From the NCBI RefSeq assembly GCF_000003815.2, contig NC_049987.1:24353574-24392902 (forward strand): a stretch of 39,329 nt of DNA. The letters run 5' to 3'. The notes beneath the pieces are model-generated. The model did not search any database, was not told where the DNA came from, and saw nothing but the letters and a program-made list of their open reading frames with translations. The stretch comes from Branchiostoma floridae (taxonomy: Eukaryota > Chordata > Leptocardii > Amphioxiformes > Branchiostomatidae). Positions 29,490 to 39,329 of the stretch are shown piece after piece; the stretch's first letter is position 1; every line of letters begins with the position of its first letter. A program made the position numbers and the translations under genes.

Positions 29490-30995
29490 GTATGCATTTG
29501 CTCAGGTCACGTGTACGTTGCACAGTATGTTTAGTTCAATCATTTTGTAGCATTTCTAAAGCTTTTCACAAAGGAGTACCCATTCCTTTTTCTACATCCA
29601 TACAAGTACACCACGTGTAAACAGTGAACTTGCCTCGACCTGTGTTTTATGTATTTATTTGTATTTGTTAGTCAGAGGTAAAGGAGAAATGTTGAGAATT
29701 GTAATTGCGGTGCTGCTCACTTTCAGCCATGGTTCCATGTCTCACCAGATGTTCCAAAAGTGAAAATTTGCAAAAAATAAATGCGTTTATGTCATTTGTG
29801 TCTTGTATATAGTCGTATCTGTCATATGGTTTTTTAAGAGTATAATGTAATACAGAAATACTCAATACAATAAACGTACAATGCTTATTTTTTTATATAT
29901 GAAAATAATTGACCTTGGATAGATTTTAATAGATGTAGATTTATTACTAGTACTCAATGTAATCTGTATCTCCGTTACATCATATCTCACCCTTACCTCC
30001 CATGACCTCAATGAAAAGCGGCCTGCAGGACGAATTGGACATCTCAAGAATAAATAAAGGTTCAAACAAAACAAAATGACAATACTTAAACATTGAGGCT
30101 ACATTGTTTATTTGTAGACACTAGTTGTGAATAAAGGCACTTGTACCAACCTTATCCAGTGCTTTTCTAACCTTATGAAAATATTCACAGAATGATGAAT
30201 TTAGAAATGCCCAATATTCGCAGTGTAAAACCTACAAAATATATATTTCCAACGCATTGTATCAAGTTCAACAGTCTTCTCGATTCCTTATATGGAACCA
30301 AACTGCAGTACCTTGTTTGATCACTCACAAATTACAGAAGAACTGGGCAATAGCTACATCTGGCGGATTCGTTATGAACTGCAGAAACGACCTTTGACCC
30401 ACCAGCTGGCGACCCTATCAGGTATGAAAAGATCACTTCCGCTTATGACTGATCGCGACGCCTCAATACACGCGCACTGTGCATTTGCTGTCTTGAACTT
30501 CGAAAAGAAGAGTATAGTGGAATATAATATTGCAAAATCTGGTGTTTTCCCTCTTCGGAATGCAGCAAACATAATGGCTGTGGCAAAAATGCTGATTCAC
30601 TATTTTCACGACCTCGTGCACATTTGTAAACATTCGTCTTACCTAAGACCCTATAGTCAAACCTAAGCTATACCGCCTCTACATACGGATCACCTGGTCA
30701 TTGTGATCGCTACATTTTTGTTGTCTTTAGATAATTTTCCACATTGACACAAGTATGAAGAACCCTGCCCATAGTGATCACCTCTCCACATACACCAGAT
30801 TTTGTTGGTCCCCATCATGTGTGCAGTTGCATAACAGTATGTAACGTTACACATATGCACTGACACACGCTCAGCTTTTAGTAGCTATAGGTTGTTGGGC
30901 ATCATCACACGGTCTCCTTTGCTTTTACAGAGTCGTCAAAAGGAAGATCGAGCACACGTAAACTTTGTTTTTCATCGACACGGTCCGATTACAAA
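29490..30995 (+). other. Spacer between gene 2 and BHMT-like gene
   Basis: A/T-rich sequence without a convincing gene. A 124-codon frame at 30292-30666 has no family features and is probably chance or repeat. No clear core promoter is visible before the ATG at 30996; a TATAAAAAG at 28877-28885 is 2.1 kb away and unlinked to any visible gene. Confidence 0.5.
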
Positions 30996-31551
30996 ATGGC
31001 GACCACCAAGCCGAAAGGTAAATAAAGTCGACAGCTCTTTCTAAGGACTATTTCTAGTTGTTGACTTTGTTCCCATGCAGTTGAAGTGCACTTGAAGTGC
31101 ATGGGAGTAAAGTCAACAACTAGAAATATTCGTCTTAGCCATTGCAGAAATTATTGTTACATGTCAGGTAATGATAGCATACAAGGGGCACTCGTCTGGA
31201 CAATGCAATTTTAAAAGTGAGCACAAACCATCGTTTCTCTAACAAGATAATATGTTTGCAACTCAAGGGAACCGGAACCTACCAAACTTTTGATCCGGCT
31301 GCCTGGCTTCTTGTGGATGACTCTCTCAGTCTCTGATCAAACAAAACTATGTTACCATGTGGAATTGGTGACCTTAGGGTCACGTGACTCAGGTCATGGG
31401 TCAAGGAGTCAATGACCCTGAAGAAGGCTACTTTATGTTGGGTCGAAATTTGAAGTTTGAATTTGAATGAAATTACAAACTCTTTCATACTAGTATTACT
31501 AGTTTTTTTTTCTTTTGTTTACTCTTCAAAAAATAAAATTTTATCAATCTG

Positions 31552-31597
<46 letters not shown>

Positions 31598-34500
31598 CGT
31601 GTGAGTGCGCGCGCGTGTGTGTGTGTGTACGCGCGCGCGCGTGTGTGTGCGTGTGTGTGTGTGCGTGTCACACGGTGCTTGTGTGTGTGTGTGTGACAGT
31701 GTGTGTTATTCAAGTTTGCTTGTGATGATATTTAGTCTAGAGTATAGTAGAGTAGGTAGGTCTGCTGGTAAGTCTGATTTTCACTTTTAATACGTCTTTG
31801 ATGATAATGCATTTAGCTCAAATCTTTGACAGTCTTTCATCGCACTTCTAGGACTCTTGGAACGCCTGAGCAGTGGTGAAACGGTGATAGTGGCGGAGGG
31901 ATATCTGTTCGAGTTCGAGCGACGCGGCTACCTCCAAGCAGGGTCCTACGTACCGGAAGTGGTTCTGGATCACCCGGAAATGGTCACGTCACTGCACAGG
32001 GAGTTCGTGCACGCCGGAAGTGACGTAGTTCTGGCGTTTACTGTAAGAGCAGGTCATAAATGTGGTCATAAAATTTATTCACCCTTCTATTTTCCTGTTT
32101 TCTTACAGTGAATGCCAGAAAACGGGTTTTCATTGAAAAATGAGATTCCTGTCGTTAGAAAGACTTTGTCAATATCAAATATATATATAACATATTACCA
32201 CCATTTGCTGTAGTTGAATGACAATTTGATTTTCCTGGAAGCAATTTTGTGTTTTATTTAACCTGGCATGTTGACTGATCTTGACTTTGTGGCTCCATTG
32301 ATAGCATTATAATTTCCGTTACGTTTTCACCCACTGGTCCAGTAAAACAGGCCGAGAACCATGAAATCTATTTGGCGTGGCCTTGGGAACAGTCACAAAC
32401 CAGAGCATTTTGTTCGTGTTTGTTTGTTTGTTTATTTGTTTTTGTAAAGCATTACGGACACCAACAGTTTCTCCACGAAATCCGACAACGAAGAACCTAA
32501 ATTAGTTCGGCCTCGATCATTCACAATCCTATAGCCTGTCTTGTTCGCGCTATTTCCGAAGTAAAGTGAAACGCTTACCGACAACTTTCGGTCAGTCCTC
32601 TGACCCTTCTCAAGTTGGAATGACCCGAAGCCTAGGTCACGAAATTGATACAAAGGTACCTGGTCAAGATATGTAGCTTCGGGTCATTTCACCTCGACAA
32701 AAGTGAGCTAGAGGGCTGATCACGAGAGCATTCCTTTGTGCACAGAAATGGCGTTTCAAATCTTTCCTACGCTTATTACAGTTACAGATCTCATGCGAAC
32801 ACAAACCTACATGTATAGCTTACCATCTGTCGGCCCACAGTACTACGGGCACCGAGAGAAGATGCGTCTGATCGGGAAGGAGCAGCTCCTGGAGCCCATG
32901 AACCGGACCGCCCTGAAGCTGGCCCGGGAGGTGGCGGACGAGACCGGCACACTCATGGCGGGAAACATCTGCAACACTAACGTGTACGACTCCGCAGACC
33001 CAGCCTCCGTGGAGAACGTCAGAGCCATGTTCAAGGTTTGTGCTTTTAACGTTTTCCTTCCTGATAAACCGCAAATTCTTCCCTTACAGAAACTAGACAT
33101 CGTTGATTGAGGTTAGCATTCCAAGTAGTTAGTTTAGTTTAGCTTAGTTTAGTTTAGCTTACTTTAGCTTAGTTTGGCTTAGTTTGGTTTAGTTTAGTTC
33201 AACAAACCCTCAACAGAGACGGGGGCCGATACCGACTACCGGGCACCTTTGATCCGTTGCTGACGTCACAATTCCGTTCAGGATACGTCACGTGGGCTTT
33301 GGGTCATTTCGCATTAAGAAGGGGCAGTACTGATATAGTGTTTACAATCTTCACTTAGTTTAGTTTAGTTTGTTGTGATGCACTTTTGTCCCTTCAGTAC
33401 ATTACATTATATAAAGCACAACAAGGAATCGAATATTAGTATATTCCGATATAAAGGATCATTAGATTTAAGAGAATATATCCAGTTGCTTCATTTCTTC
33501 GCATTTACGACTTTACATAGGACGTTTAACAAATTGGCTAGATATAATGTTAACGATACAAGGCAACGACGCTAAGACCCAAATTGGTAGAATATTGACA
33601 GAAATTTTGTCCTTTTTCAGGAGCAAATCGAGTGGGCCGTGGAGGGAGGCGCAGATTACATCGTGGCGGAGCGCTTCGACAACCTGGGGGAGGCGAAGCT
33701 GGCCTTGGAGTGCATCAAACAGTATGGAAAAGGTCAGAGAACAAGAACAATACGGCTTTCAGTCACATGATATATACGCCTCAGTTGTCTTTATTGACTG
33801 TAAATCCCAACACTAGAAAAGTAGACTAACCTCAATTTTTGACTAGCCAGTCTTTGCCAAGGAATGATTGATTCACCGCTTCTGTGACGTCACGTTATGC
33901 AGATAGAACACGTGACTCAGTGACCAGTAAATTATGAGTTGCAGAGAGCCTATGGCGCCCCCGTCTCGCCCTGATATAGATGGCTTCTTTAATTCTTTTT
34001 TATAATTGCGAAAAATTTCAAGGTTCTGTGACCGGAATTCTTTCTTTGTCATTTATGATCCTTTGCTCACCAAGTAAGAAACTTGTATCCATTTATTCTT
34101 AACATTGTTGTTTTTAGGTTTGCCAGCTGTGGTGACGATGATAGTTCTGCGTGACCCGGTGACCCTTGACGGCGTCCCCGTGAAAGACGCCCTGCGGCAG
34201 CTAGCGGACGCCGGGGCTGATGTTGTCGGCTTCAACTGCGGCCGCGGCCCGACCACCCTGATGCCTCTGCTCGAGGCCGCGAAGGGCGACATTAAGGTTC
34301 CTTACCTTGTACCTTGGTCCCTTAACCCAGTATTCCAGGGTCGTGGGGGCGCTGCATGGTGGCACTGTGAATCAGGTTCCTCCATCCCATTCGGTCCTGC
34401 GTCAGCGGGAGGGACGCTGCAAAGCTCTTTCCTGTCCATTCCTTAATGTTGTCTGCCCATTTTTTCTTCTGCCTTCCCCTTCTCCTGGCTCCGTTTACAG

Positions 34501-35833
34501 TTCCTTGAAGGATGACTTTGGACAACCCGTTTGACCTCATTACGTGTCCGTACCACTTAAGTTTCTTTCTCTTCACTATTGTTAGGAGTCTTTCATAATG
34601 ACCAAATTGCCGTATGTTGTTTATGACCTCTTCATTTGTAATGTGGTCCATATAAGTTATCCCGAGGATTTTTCTTAGGCATTTCATTAAGGTTCGGATA
34701 GCAACATATCGTGGAGATAGTTACTAGTACAGTGTGTACGATTTATATATGGCTACACTTTCGTGATTTATTTCAACTGGTTGGAAAATTACTGGATAGT
34801 AATGTTCTTTTTATCTGTCACCTTCCTTTACGTTTGGGACCGCATTGTTAGCAGCGACACCTATGCTGCAGTACTGGTGCCAAGTAGCCCAATTACGTGT
34901 ATAACCCAGATTGTCACCTCATCTTTTCTTCTATCTGCGTCCCAGGTTCCCCTAGCCGCCATTCCTGTGCCGTACCGAACAACCGAGGAACATCCCAACT
35001 TCATGTCCTTCCAGACTCAAAATGGTACCATAACTTTTCTTAAGCTTACTTATTAACACTGCCACCAACTGTGATGAAACAATGTTTACCTTTAAAAAGT
35101 TTTTATAGCAATTTGTGGAGATGGTGCGGACAAACGATACAAAAAACCCAAAGTTCTGCTGCAGCACCAAAGCCACACAGCTGTGGGCCCAAACTTTACC
35201 TTGGCCTTCATCTTTCCAATACCAAAACACATACCAAATACCATTGCAATCCAATTACAGGTTCTTAAGTTAGGCTGAAAAAAGGACAAAATATTCAGAA
35301 ACACACAAAAACATACGGACAGAAATACAGACGGACAGAAACGCTATAAACAATACCTCCTTTTTTATGGATGTGATCACAGAGTACAAAGATTTCAGAT
35401 CATCGTGCTCTTCGTCTCAGGACAGAACGCCTTCCCGTTAGAGCTTGAGCCGCAACTATGCATCCGGTATCGCAGAGTTCGGCAAAACCACCGGGCGTGT
35501 CCGTGTGCCATGTGTGCTGATTGTTTGATTCTAACATGTCTAGACATACTCATGCTCTTCCCCACAGGCGGTAACGCCTACCCGCTGGAGCTGGAGCCTC
35601 ATCTGTGCACCCGGTTCGACATCGCAGAGTTCGGCAGGACCGCCGGGCGGATCGGAGTGCAGTACGTTGGGGTGTGCTGCGGGAACAGCTCGCACTACCT
35701 GCGCGCCCTGGCCGAGTCTTTGGGCCGCCGTCCCGCCGCCAGCAAGTACTCCCCCGACATGAGCAAGCACTACGCCTTCGGGACGGACGACACGCTCAGC
35801 AAGACGTACCTGGACGCGTCCGAGAAATTCTAG
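30996..35833 (+). CDS. Betaine-homocysteine S-methyltransferase-like protein (7 coding exons)
   Basis: Exons 30996-31017, 31852-32042, 32841-33035, 33621-33732, 34118-34296, 34946-35024, 35568-35833 (TAG). Total 1044 nt, 347 residues, phases consistent. It belongs to the zinc-dependent homocysteine methyltransferase fold, which moves a methyl group from betaine (or a related donor) to homocysteine to make methionine in the cytosol. No signal peptide is seen. Recognisable blocks: [20 protein letters not shown] near the N-terminus, [20 protein letters not shown] with C214, and VGVCCGN with C296/C297; these three Cys are the zinc ligands. At about 347 residues it is shorter than vertebrate BHMT (about 400) and seems to lack the C-terminal oligomerisation arm. 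Two betaine-pocket positions look changed (Trp of the human GPW segment is Tyr in GSYVPE; Tyr of AEYF is Arg in AERF), so the methyl donor is uncertain. The ATG context is ACAAAATGG. Two in-frame donors are possible at exon 5 (34296, or 34308 adding four residues). Confidence 0.85.
31041..31138 (+). mobile_element. Small foldback hairpin in BHMT-like intron 1
   Basis: A stem of about 47 bp with a loop of a few bases. TATTTCTAGTTGTTGACTTT pairs with AAAGTCAACAACTAGAAATA, and CCCATGCA pairs with TGCATGGG. It starts 24 bp after the donor of coding exon 1. It could be a foldback element or yield small RNA; no more can be said. Confidence 0.7.
31551..31705 (+). repeat. (TG)n / (CG)n microsatellite in BHMT-like intron 1
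   Basis: About 150 bp of alternating purine-pyrimidine sequence, mostly TG with CG stretches (GCGCGCGTGTG, ACGCGCGCGCGCG). Such sequence can form Z-DNA. It produces spurious long reading frames on both strands. Confidence 0.95.
32560..32735. mobile_element. MITE of the same family in BHMT-like intron 2
   Basis: CCTCTGACCCTTCTCAAGTTGG and GAATGACCCGAAGCCTAGG on the left are partly inverted as CTTCGGGTCATTTCACCTCG and GAGGGCTGATCACG on the right. It ends about 105 bp before the acceptor of exon 3. Confidence 0.55.
33213..33330. mobile_element. MITE copy inside a TTTAG microsatellite (BHMT-like intron 3)
   Basis: The segment with GGGGGCCGATACCGACT and GGGCACCTTTGATCCGTTGC is the reverse complement of 4010-4085. 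TTTAG/CTTAG repeats lie on both sides (33126-33200, 33352-33372), so it probably inserted into the array. A related end piece, CTTCTCAAGTTGGAATGACC, is at 3970-3991 and 32607-32626. Confidence 0.6.
34302..34690 (-). pseudogene. LINE C-terminal fragment in BHMT-like intron 5
   Basis: The minus strand encodes about 120 residues: [57 protein letters not shown]. This is the common C-terminal tail of endonuclease-reverse transcriptase LINEs. It is open across the fragment, so probably fairly young. It begins within a few bases of the end of exon 34118-34296. Confidence 0.8.
35421..35519 (+). pseudogene. Decayed duplicate of the last BHMT-like exon (5' half)
   Basis: GACAGAACGCCTTCCCGTTA, GAGCTTGAGCCGCAACTATG and ATCGCAGAGTTCGGCAAAAC match the start of exon 35568-35833 with a 147-bp offset, including an AG just upstream (CTCAG at 35416-35420). 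A 5-nt deletion (TTCGA in the real exon, missing in CGGTATCGC) breaks the frame. Confidence 0.85.
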
Positions 35834-36490
35834 TACACTTTCGTCTTGCTATTGAAACTGTACAATGTACGCTTGTGTCAGGACAGTGCTACTAAGAATC
35901 TGGGCAAGACGTACTAGGACGCGCCCAAGAAATTAAAGGAAATCCCTGACGTTCGTTTGACCCCATGCACTTATAATTCGTCTGGGTTGAGACTCTTGCT
36001 ACTGGAAATGTAAAGTGTATACTAGTAATAGTATTCTCTTAAGTAGACAGTACACTTGTAGTTTGTCTTGCTGCTGAAAATCTGAGCAAGACGTACTTTG
36101 ATGCGTCCAAGAAATTCTAGTAAAGCCCTTACAGCCGTACACTTGTAATTCCTTTTGCTGCTGAAAAAAATGTAAAATGTACAATAATTGTAGTTTGTCT
36201 TAGTATAGTCGAGCTCCAGGGCTGATATCGATTAGGATTTCACCATTGTCAATATTGACCAAATGAGTCCATGTATTGTAATTTGTCTTGCTGCTGAAAA
36301 GCTGGGAAAGACGTAGTTGGATGCGTCCAGGAGATTCTAGGAAATCCTTAATCGTCCATTGTGCCCATGCACTTATAATCTTCTTGATACTGAAGATGTA
36401 AAATGTACGTTTTTTATCAGTACAGTTGTAATTTGTCTTCCTTCTGAAGAACTGAGCAAGACGTACTTCGATGCGTCCAAGAAATTCTTA
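35795..36490 (+). repeat. Degenerate array of BHMT-like terminal-codon segments
   Basis: The last 13 codons of the BHMT-like gene (CTCAGCAAGACGTACCTGG to AAATTCTAG) recur four times downstream, at 35899-35937, 36082-36120, 36302-36340 and 36452-36490, each with some following untranslated text (TTGTAATTTGTCTTGCTGCTG, AATGTAAAATGTAC). Spacing is irregular (about 105, 182, 220 and 150 bp). A further remnant of the untranslated part is near 37411-37485. Confidence 0.85.
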
Positions 36491-36946
36491 GGAAATCCCG
36501 TACTCTCAAATTTCGTCTTAAGTCGATGAAGGTTAGACGTTCTGATAATAAGATCTAGATATGTAATACATCAGTTACTCAAGCAACTTGATAGATTTTG
36601 GATCATGGAAATTCGTCATAAACATTGAGCAAGATCTGTTGATATTTAAAGGTTTTTAAAGATAAATATTGAATTGATAATTCTTCTTGCTGATTAAAAT
36701 GCAAAGGACCAATTCAGGCTATTGACATGATGTTTTTGAAACACTATAGATAGTTATATACCTGCCAACAACCAAAATGGACACTATTGACAGGCTGAGG
36801 ATGTGTCTGTTCAGAAGAATTTTCTGCAACTATTGGCGTGCTCAAATAAAAAACTCCATCGTGTACGTTTGTTTGTCTCATGATATCTGTAATTTGTATG
36901 TGCTTCCCGGTGTGAGTGGATCAAATGAATGAATTAATGAATGAAT

Positions 36947-37345
36947 TAATTAATTTTATTGCTCAACGATCGCACGAGGTACAATGTATGGCAACCAACA
37001 ACAACTAATAGCTATACAGACAATAGTACTACATACAGGGCTACATACAGAACAACATAATTGTATCGATAAAAGTACAGTCATGTATGAGTAATCTGGT
37101 CTTGCATTTGGAATACAGTATAAAGAAACTGACCTACGTAGACGCATATATGAGATGAACATAATAGCAGTGTATGGAATATATCGTTCTGTGTACATGT
37201 AAAAGTGTAGTGCGTTTTGGTTCTAATATTCTTAAACAATGTTTCTCTCTCTTTATTGTAGGTAGGACATTTCATAACAAAGTAAATTCATCTCTGATAT
37301 TTTCATGACATGTAGGACACAAATGAATCCTGATGTACAATTTTC
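36947..37345 (-). pseudogene. 5'-truncated LINE 3' end
   Basis: Minus-strand frames show HLCPTCHENIRDE-like and FVMKCPTYNKERETLFKNI segments, the zinc-knuckle-like tail of CR1-type reverse transcriptases, broken by a frameshift. The 3' end reads GATCGTTGAGCAATAAAATT and abuts AATTAATTAATG repeats at 36926-36955. A related 3' end (AAGTTTATTGCACAAC, GTACAATGTATGGCAA) is at 8685-8735. Confidence 0.65.
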
Positions 37346-37715
37346 AGTACATACCTGGTGTGTTACCTCATGAGGCGGTATACAAATATTTGTGATAAAG
37401 CAAACAACTAATTCGTCTTGCTGCTAATGTAAAGCGTGTCGTTTATTACCAGATCATGCCACGTAGTCAACGACGTCCAAGTGAGTCAAAACTGTTTCTG
37501 GCATTAAATGAATCCCCTGACCAATTAAATCACATTTTGTTACAGGCTGGTGCATTTGACAGCCTATGCAAGGATCAATGCAACAATCTTGAGAAAATCT
37601 GAAAACTGCTTTTCTGTTGACTCTTCAAGACAATCCAATTTGCTTCTAATATTGCAAAAAAACCCCAAGATCATATAAACACACCTATCCTTACAAACCA
37701 GCACATTTGGTAGCA

Positions 37716-37889
37716 CAGTAGAAGCCTTTTAATTGCACACCACATATGCCAGCGTATTTCGTGCAATTATCTGGGTGGTGCAGCAATGCGAAGTTATCTA
37801 GCTGGACATCACCTGTTTGGAATTTGGGGATTCTGTGCAATTAACAGAAGTGTGCATTAATCCGTATTGTAATTAATTGCCATCTACTG
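37716..37889. mobile_element. pogo/Tigger-like MITE, second copy
   Basis: CAGTAGAAGCC at the left and CATCTACTG at the right, with an interior closely matching 15321-15550 (AATTTGGGGATTC, GTGCAATTAACAG). TA follows the right end. Confidence 0.65.
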
Positions 37890-38086
37890 TATTATCGTAT
37901 CGTAAAAAGAACATCTAAAAACTCCTGTTCGGCTGACAGACTGCCCAAGCCCTGGAGATGGGCTTTACTGCAGCCTAAAAAGACATCAGGAGGACATGAT
38001 TTGTGGCTATCTCCTGTGATCTTCAGCCTGTTCTCCGATTCCTGGTCTTTACGTAGGCTTTAGCATATATCACAATGATGTTACCA

Positions 38087-38478
38087 TGCACGGACTGACT
38101 CCCAGTAACTTATAACCAAGGCTGCAAATGCGTATGTATCTCCACCCGTAGGCGTTCAAGCATTCAAGCTTCATAACTCACATATAGATATCTATGTCAC
38201 CCCTTTTGCACTCGACGTAGGTATTGTAGGTGAATGACCGTACAGGGAGACCAAAATTGGATGCACGGACTAACTCCCAGTAACTTATGGCCAAGGCTGC
38301 AAATGCGTACGTATTTCCACCCGTAGGCGTTCAAGCATCTCTGCGACATAAATCAGATAGAGATATCTTTGGCATCGAATTCATAGCCTCTTACACTCGA
38401 CGTCGGTAGGTGAGTGACCGAACGGAGAGACCAAAATTGGATGCGTGTGACGGTCTGTGACCCTTGATTTCATCATTA
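38087..38478 (+). repeat. Tandem duplication, period 174 bp
   Basis: ATGCACGGACTGACTCCCAG (38087) and ATGCACGGACTAACTCCCAG (38261) start two copies, with CACCCGTAGGCGTTCAAGCA and GAGACCAAAATTGGATGC in each. A tail relative (ACCAAAATTGGAGTTC...GACCCTTGATTTTATAATA) lies at 8865-8905. Confidence 0.8.
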
Positions 38479-38502
38479 GACTATGATTCAAGATGTAACG
38501 CT

Positions 38503-38710
38503 AGTTCACCTTTATCCGCGGGGTAACGTATATCCGTTGAATTAAAATTTTAGTATATAGGGATATCAAGTCGATGGACGGTGGTTTCAAATTGCGATGT
38601 ATTCGTAATATTGTAGATTGAACCACAGTCTGTCGACTTGAAATCCCTAGAAACTTTACTTTTAGATACAACGGATATAGGTTACACTGCACATAAATTT
38701 AAAGTTGAAC
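38503..38710. mobile_element. MITE with GTATATCCGTTG / CAACGGATATAGG ends
   Basis: GTTCACCTTTATCC...GTATATCCGTTG on the left is the imperfect complement of CAACGGATATAGG...AAAGTTGAAC on the right. Inner arms (GATATCAAGTCGATGGAC, CTGTCGACTTGAAATCC) also pair. Non-coding. Confidence 0.7.
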
Positions 38711-38767
38711 AAGGGTTAAAGGTATGACTTAGAAGACAACAAAACATCTGCCAACCTACCTAAAGCA

Positions 38768-38882
38768 TATAAATAACATGCCAGAGGAATTAGCTGGCCA
38801 GAGAGTACAGTTTCCGACCTTGGTGAACTGTGCAACTGCAGTACTCGAACCGCTACTCTTCTGGCATGTTATGTGTCTATTT
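38768..38882. mobile_element. Short inverted-repeat element (ATAACATGCCAGA ends)
   Basis: AATAACATGCCAGAGGA on the left and CTTCTGGCATGTTAT on the right are inverted over about 14 bp, enclosing about 85 bp. Non-coding. Confidence 0.5.
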
Positions 38883-38981
38883 AGACCATTTTTCAGCGAC
38901 GTGTAGAGGCTACACTATAAAATCTTTGCTCGCCGAATGCCGGATCACGACTCTGTCTTCTCATACTCACGTTTAGGAACT

Positions 38982-39170
38982 ACCGTAGATGCAGAAATGT
39001 TCGCGGTGATTTAATGTTCGCGGTTACGTAAAACCACCGCAAATATTTTTCTATTATGGTATAAGACTGCAGTCTATGTTGTTACCGCGAAATTAAATCT
39101 ACCGCAAAAGTTCCTTTTTCCCGCTACCGCGGAATTAAATCCCCGCGAACTCAAATGCATTTACAGTATT
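38982..39170. mobile_element. MITE of the GTTCGCGG family
   Basis: The left end TACCGTAGATGCAGAAATG and the right end CAAATGCATTTACAGTA are inverted repeats. The interior has several alternating GTTCGCGG and CCGCGAA boxes. Confidence 0.7.
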
Positions 39171-39329
39171 CCGTTTGATGACGCACATCGTATGCACCAA
39201 GAGCGTCCGTCAGTGCGTGAAATTGGCAGCGGAGAAAATGATATTCCTATTTTTGGACCGGCTCCTTTCCTCCACAGCACGCGGAGCCCTTAGTTTTGTG
39301 TTTGGCCGGAGAGTATAATGGTGGCGGGC

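Noticed and set aside
30292-30666. 124-codon frame between gene 2 and the BHMT-like gene
   Set aside because: No recognisable motif, no splice context, no promoter, and the opposite strand is equally open in part.
31457-31713. Reading frames rich in CVCVCV and HTHTHT
   Set aside because: Translation of the TG microsatellite, not a protein.
34105-34446. Extended reading frame past exon 5 of the BHMT-like gene
   Set aside because: The part after 34296 translates antisense LINE sequence; the conserved protein continues only in the exon starting at 34946.

Overview
The window is intron-rich animal genomic DNA. It carries vertebrate-like glycosylation and one-carbon genes with compact GT-AG introns, and it is dense in short inverted-repeat elements and CR1/jockey-type LINE fragments. 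Gene content and recurring repeat families best fit a cephalochordate (amphioxus, Branchiostoma). The species is an inference from recognition, not from a search. A run of 100 N (9060-9159) marks an assembly gap.

Three protein genes can be reconstructed exon by exon, all on the + strand. (1) The 3' part of an alpha-2,8-sialyltransferase-like (ST8Sia family) gene, eight exons from about 60 to 3826; its N-terminus lies to the left of the window. (2) A complete second ST8Sia-like gene, nine coding exons 9278-28288, 711 codons, with a membrane anchor in exon 1 and a very large stem exon (16627-17607) that contains a duplicated 29-residue basic module. (3) A betaine-homocysteine S-methyltransferase-like gene (BHMT family), seven coding exons 30996-35833, 347 codons, with the three zinc-binding cysteines in place. 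Genes 1 and 2 are tandem paralogues: the exons for the L sialylmotif (113 nt) and the next exon (93 nt) are identical in length and phase.

The rest is repeat-derived. The 3827-9277 intergenic region and the 6.7 kb first intron of gene 2 are mosaics of short inverted-repeat elements, old LINE pieces and a dispersed repeat with a period of about 175 bp. A nearly full-length minus-strand LINE (about 23551-27324) sits in an intron of gene 2. It is bordered on both sides by telomere-like AGGGAT/AGGGCT hexamer arrays, as if it had landed inside one array.

The strongest discovery candidate is intron 5 of gene 1 (2213-2515). It coincides almost exactly with a short hAT-like transposon whose reference copy, with a perfect 8-bp target duplication, lies at 12192-12624. 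Its target-site duplication and terminal repeat supply the donor and the acceptor, so splicing removes the element and restores the reading frame exactly: a transposon-born intron. A second theme is local tandem duplication of segments that span splice junctions or the last codons of a gene (15974-16160, 19161-19248, 20522-20641, 35421-35666, 35795-36490).
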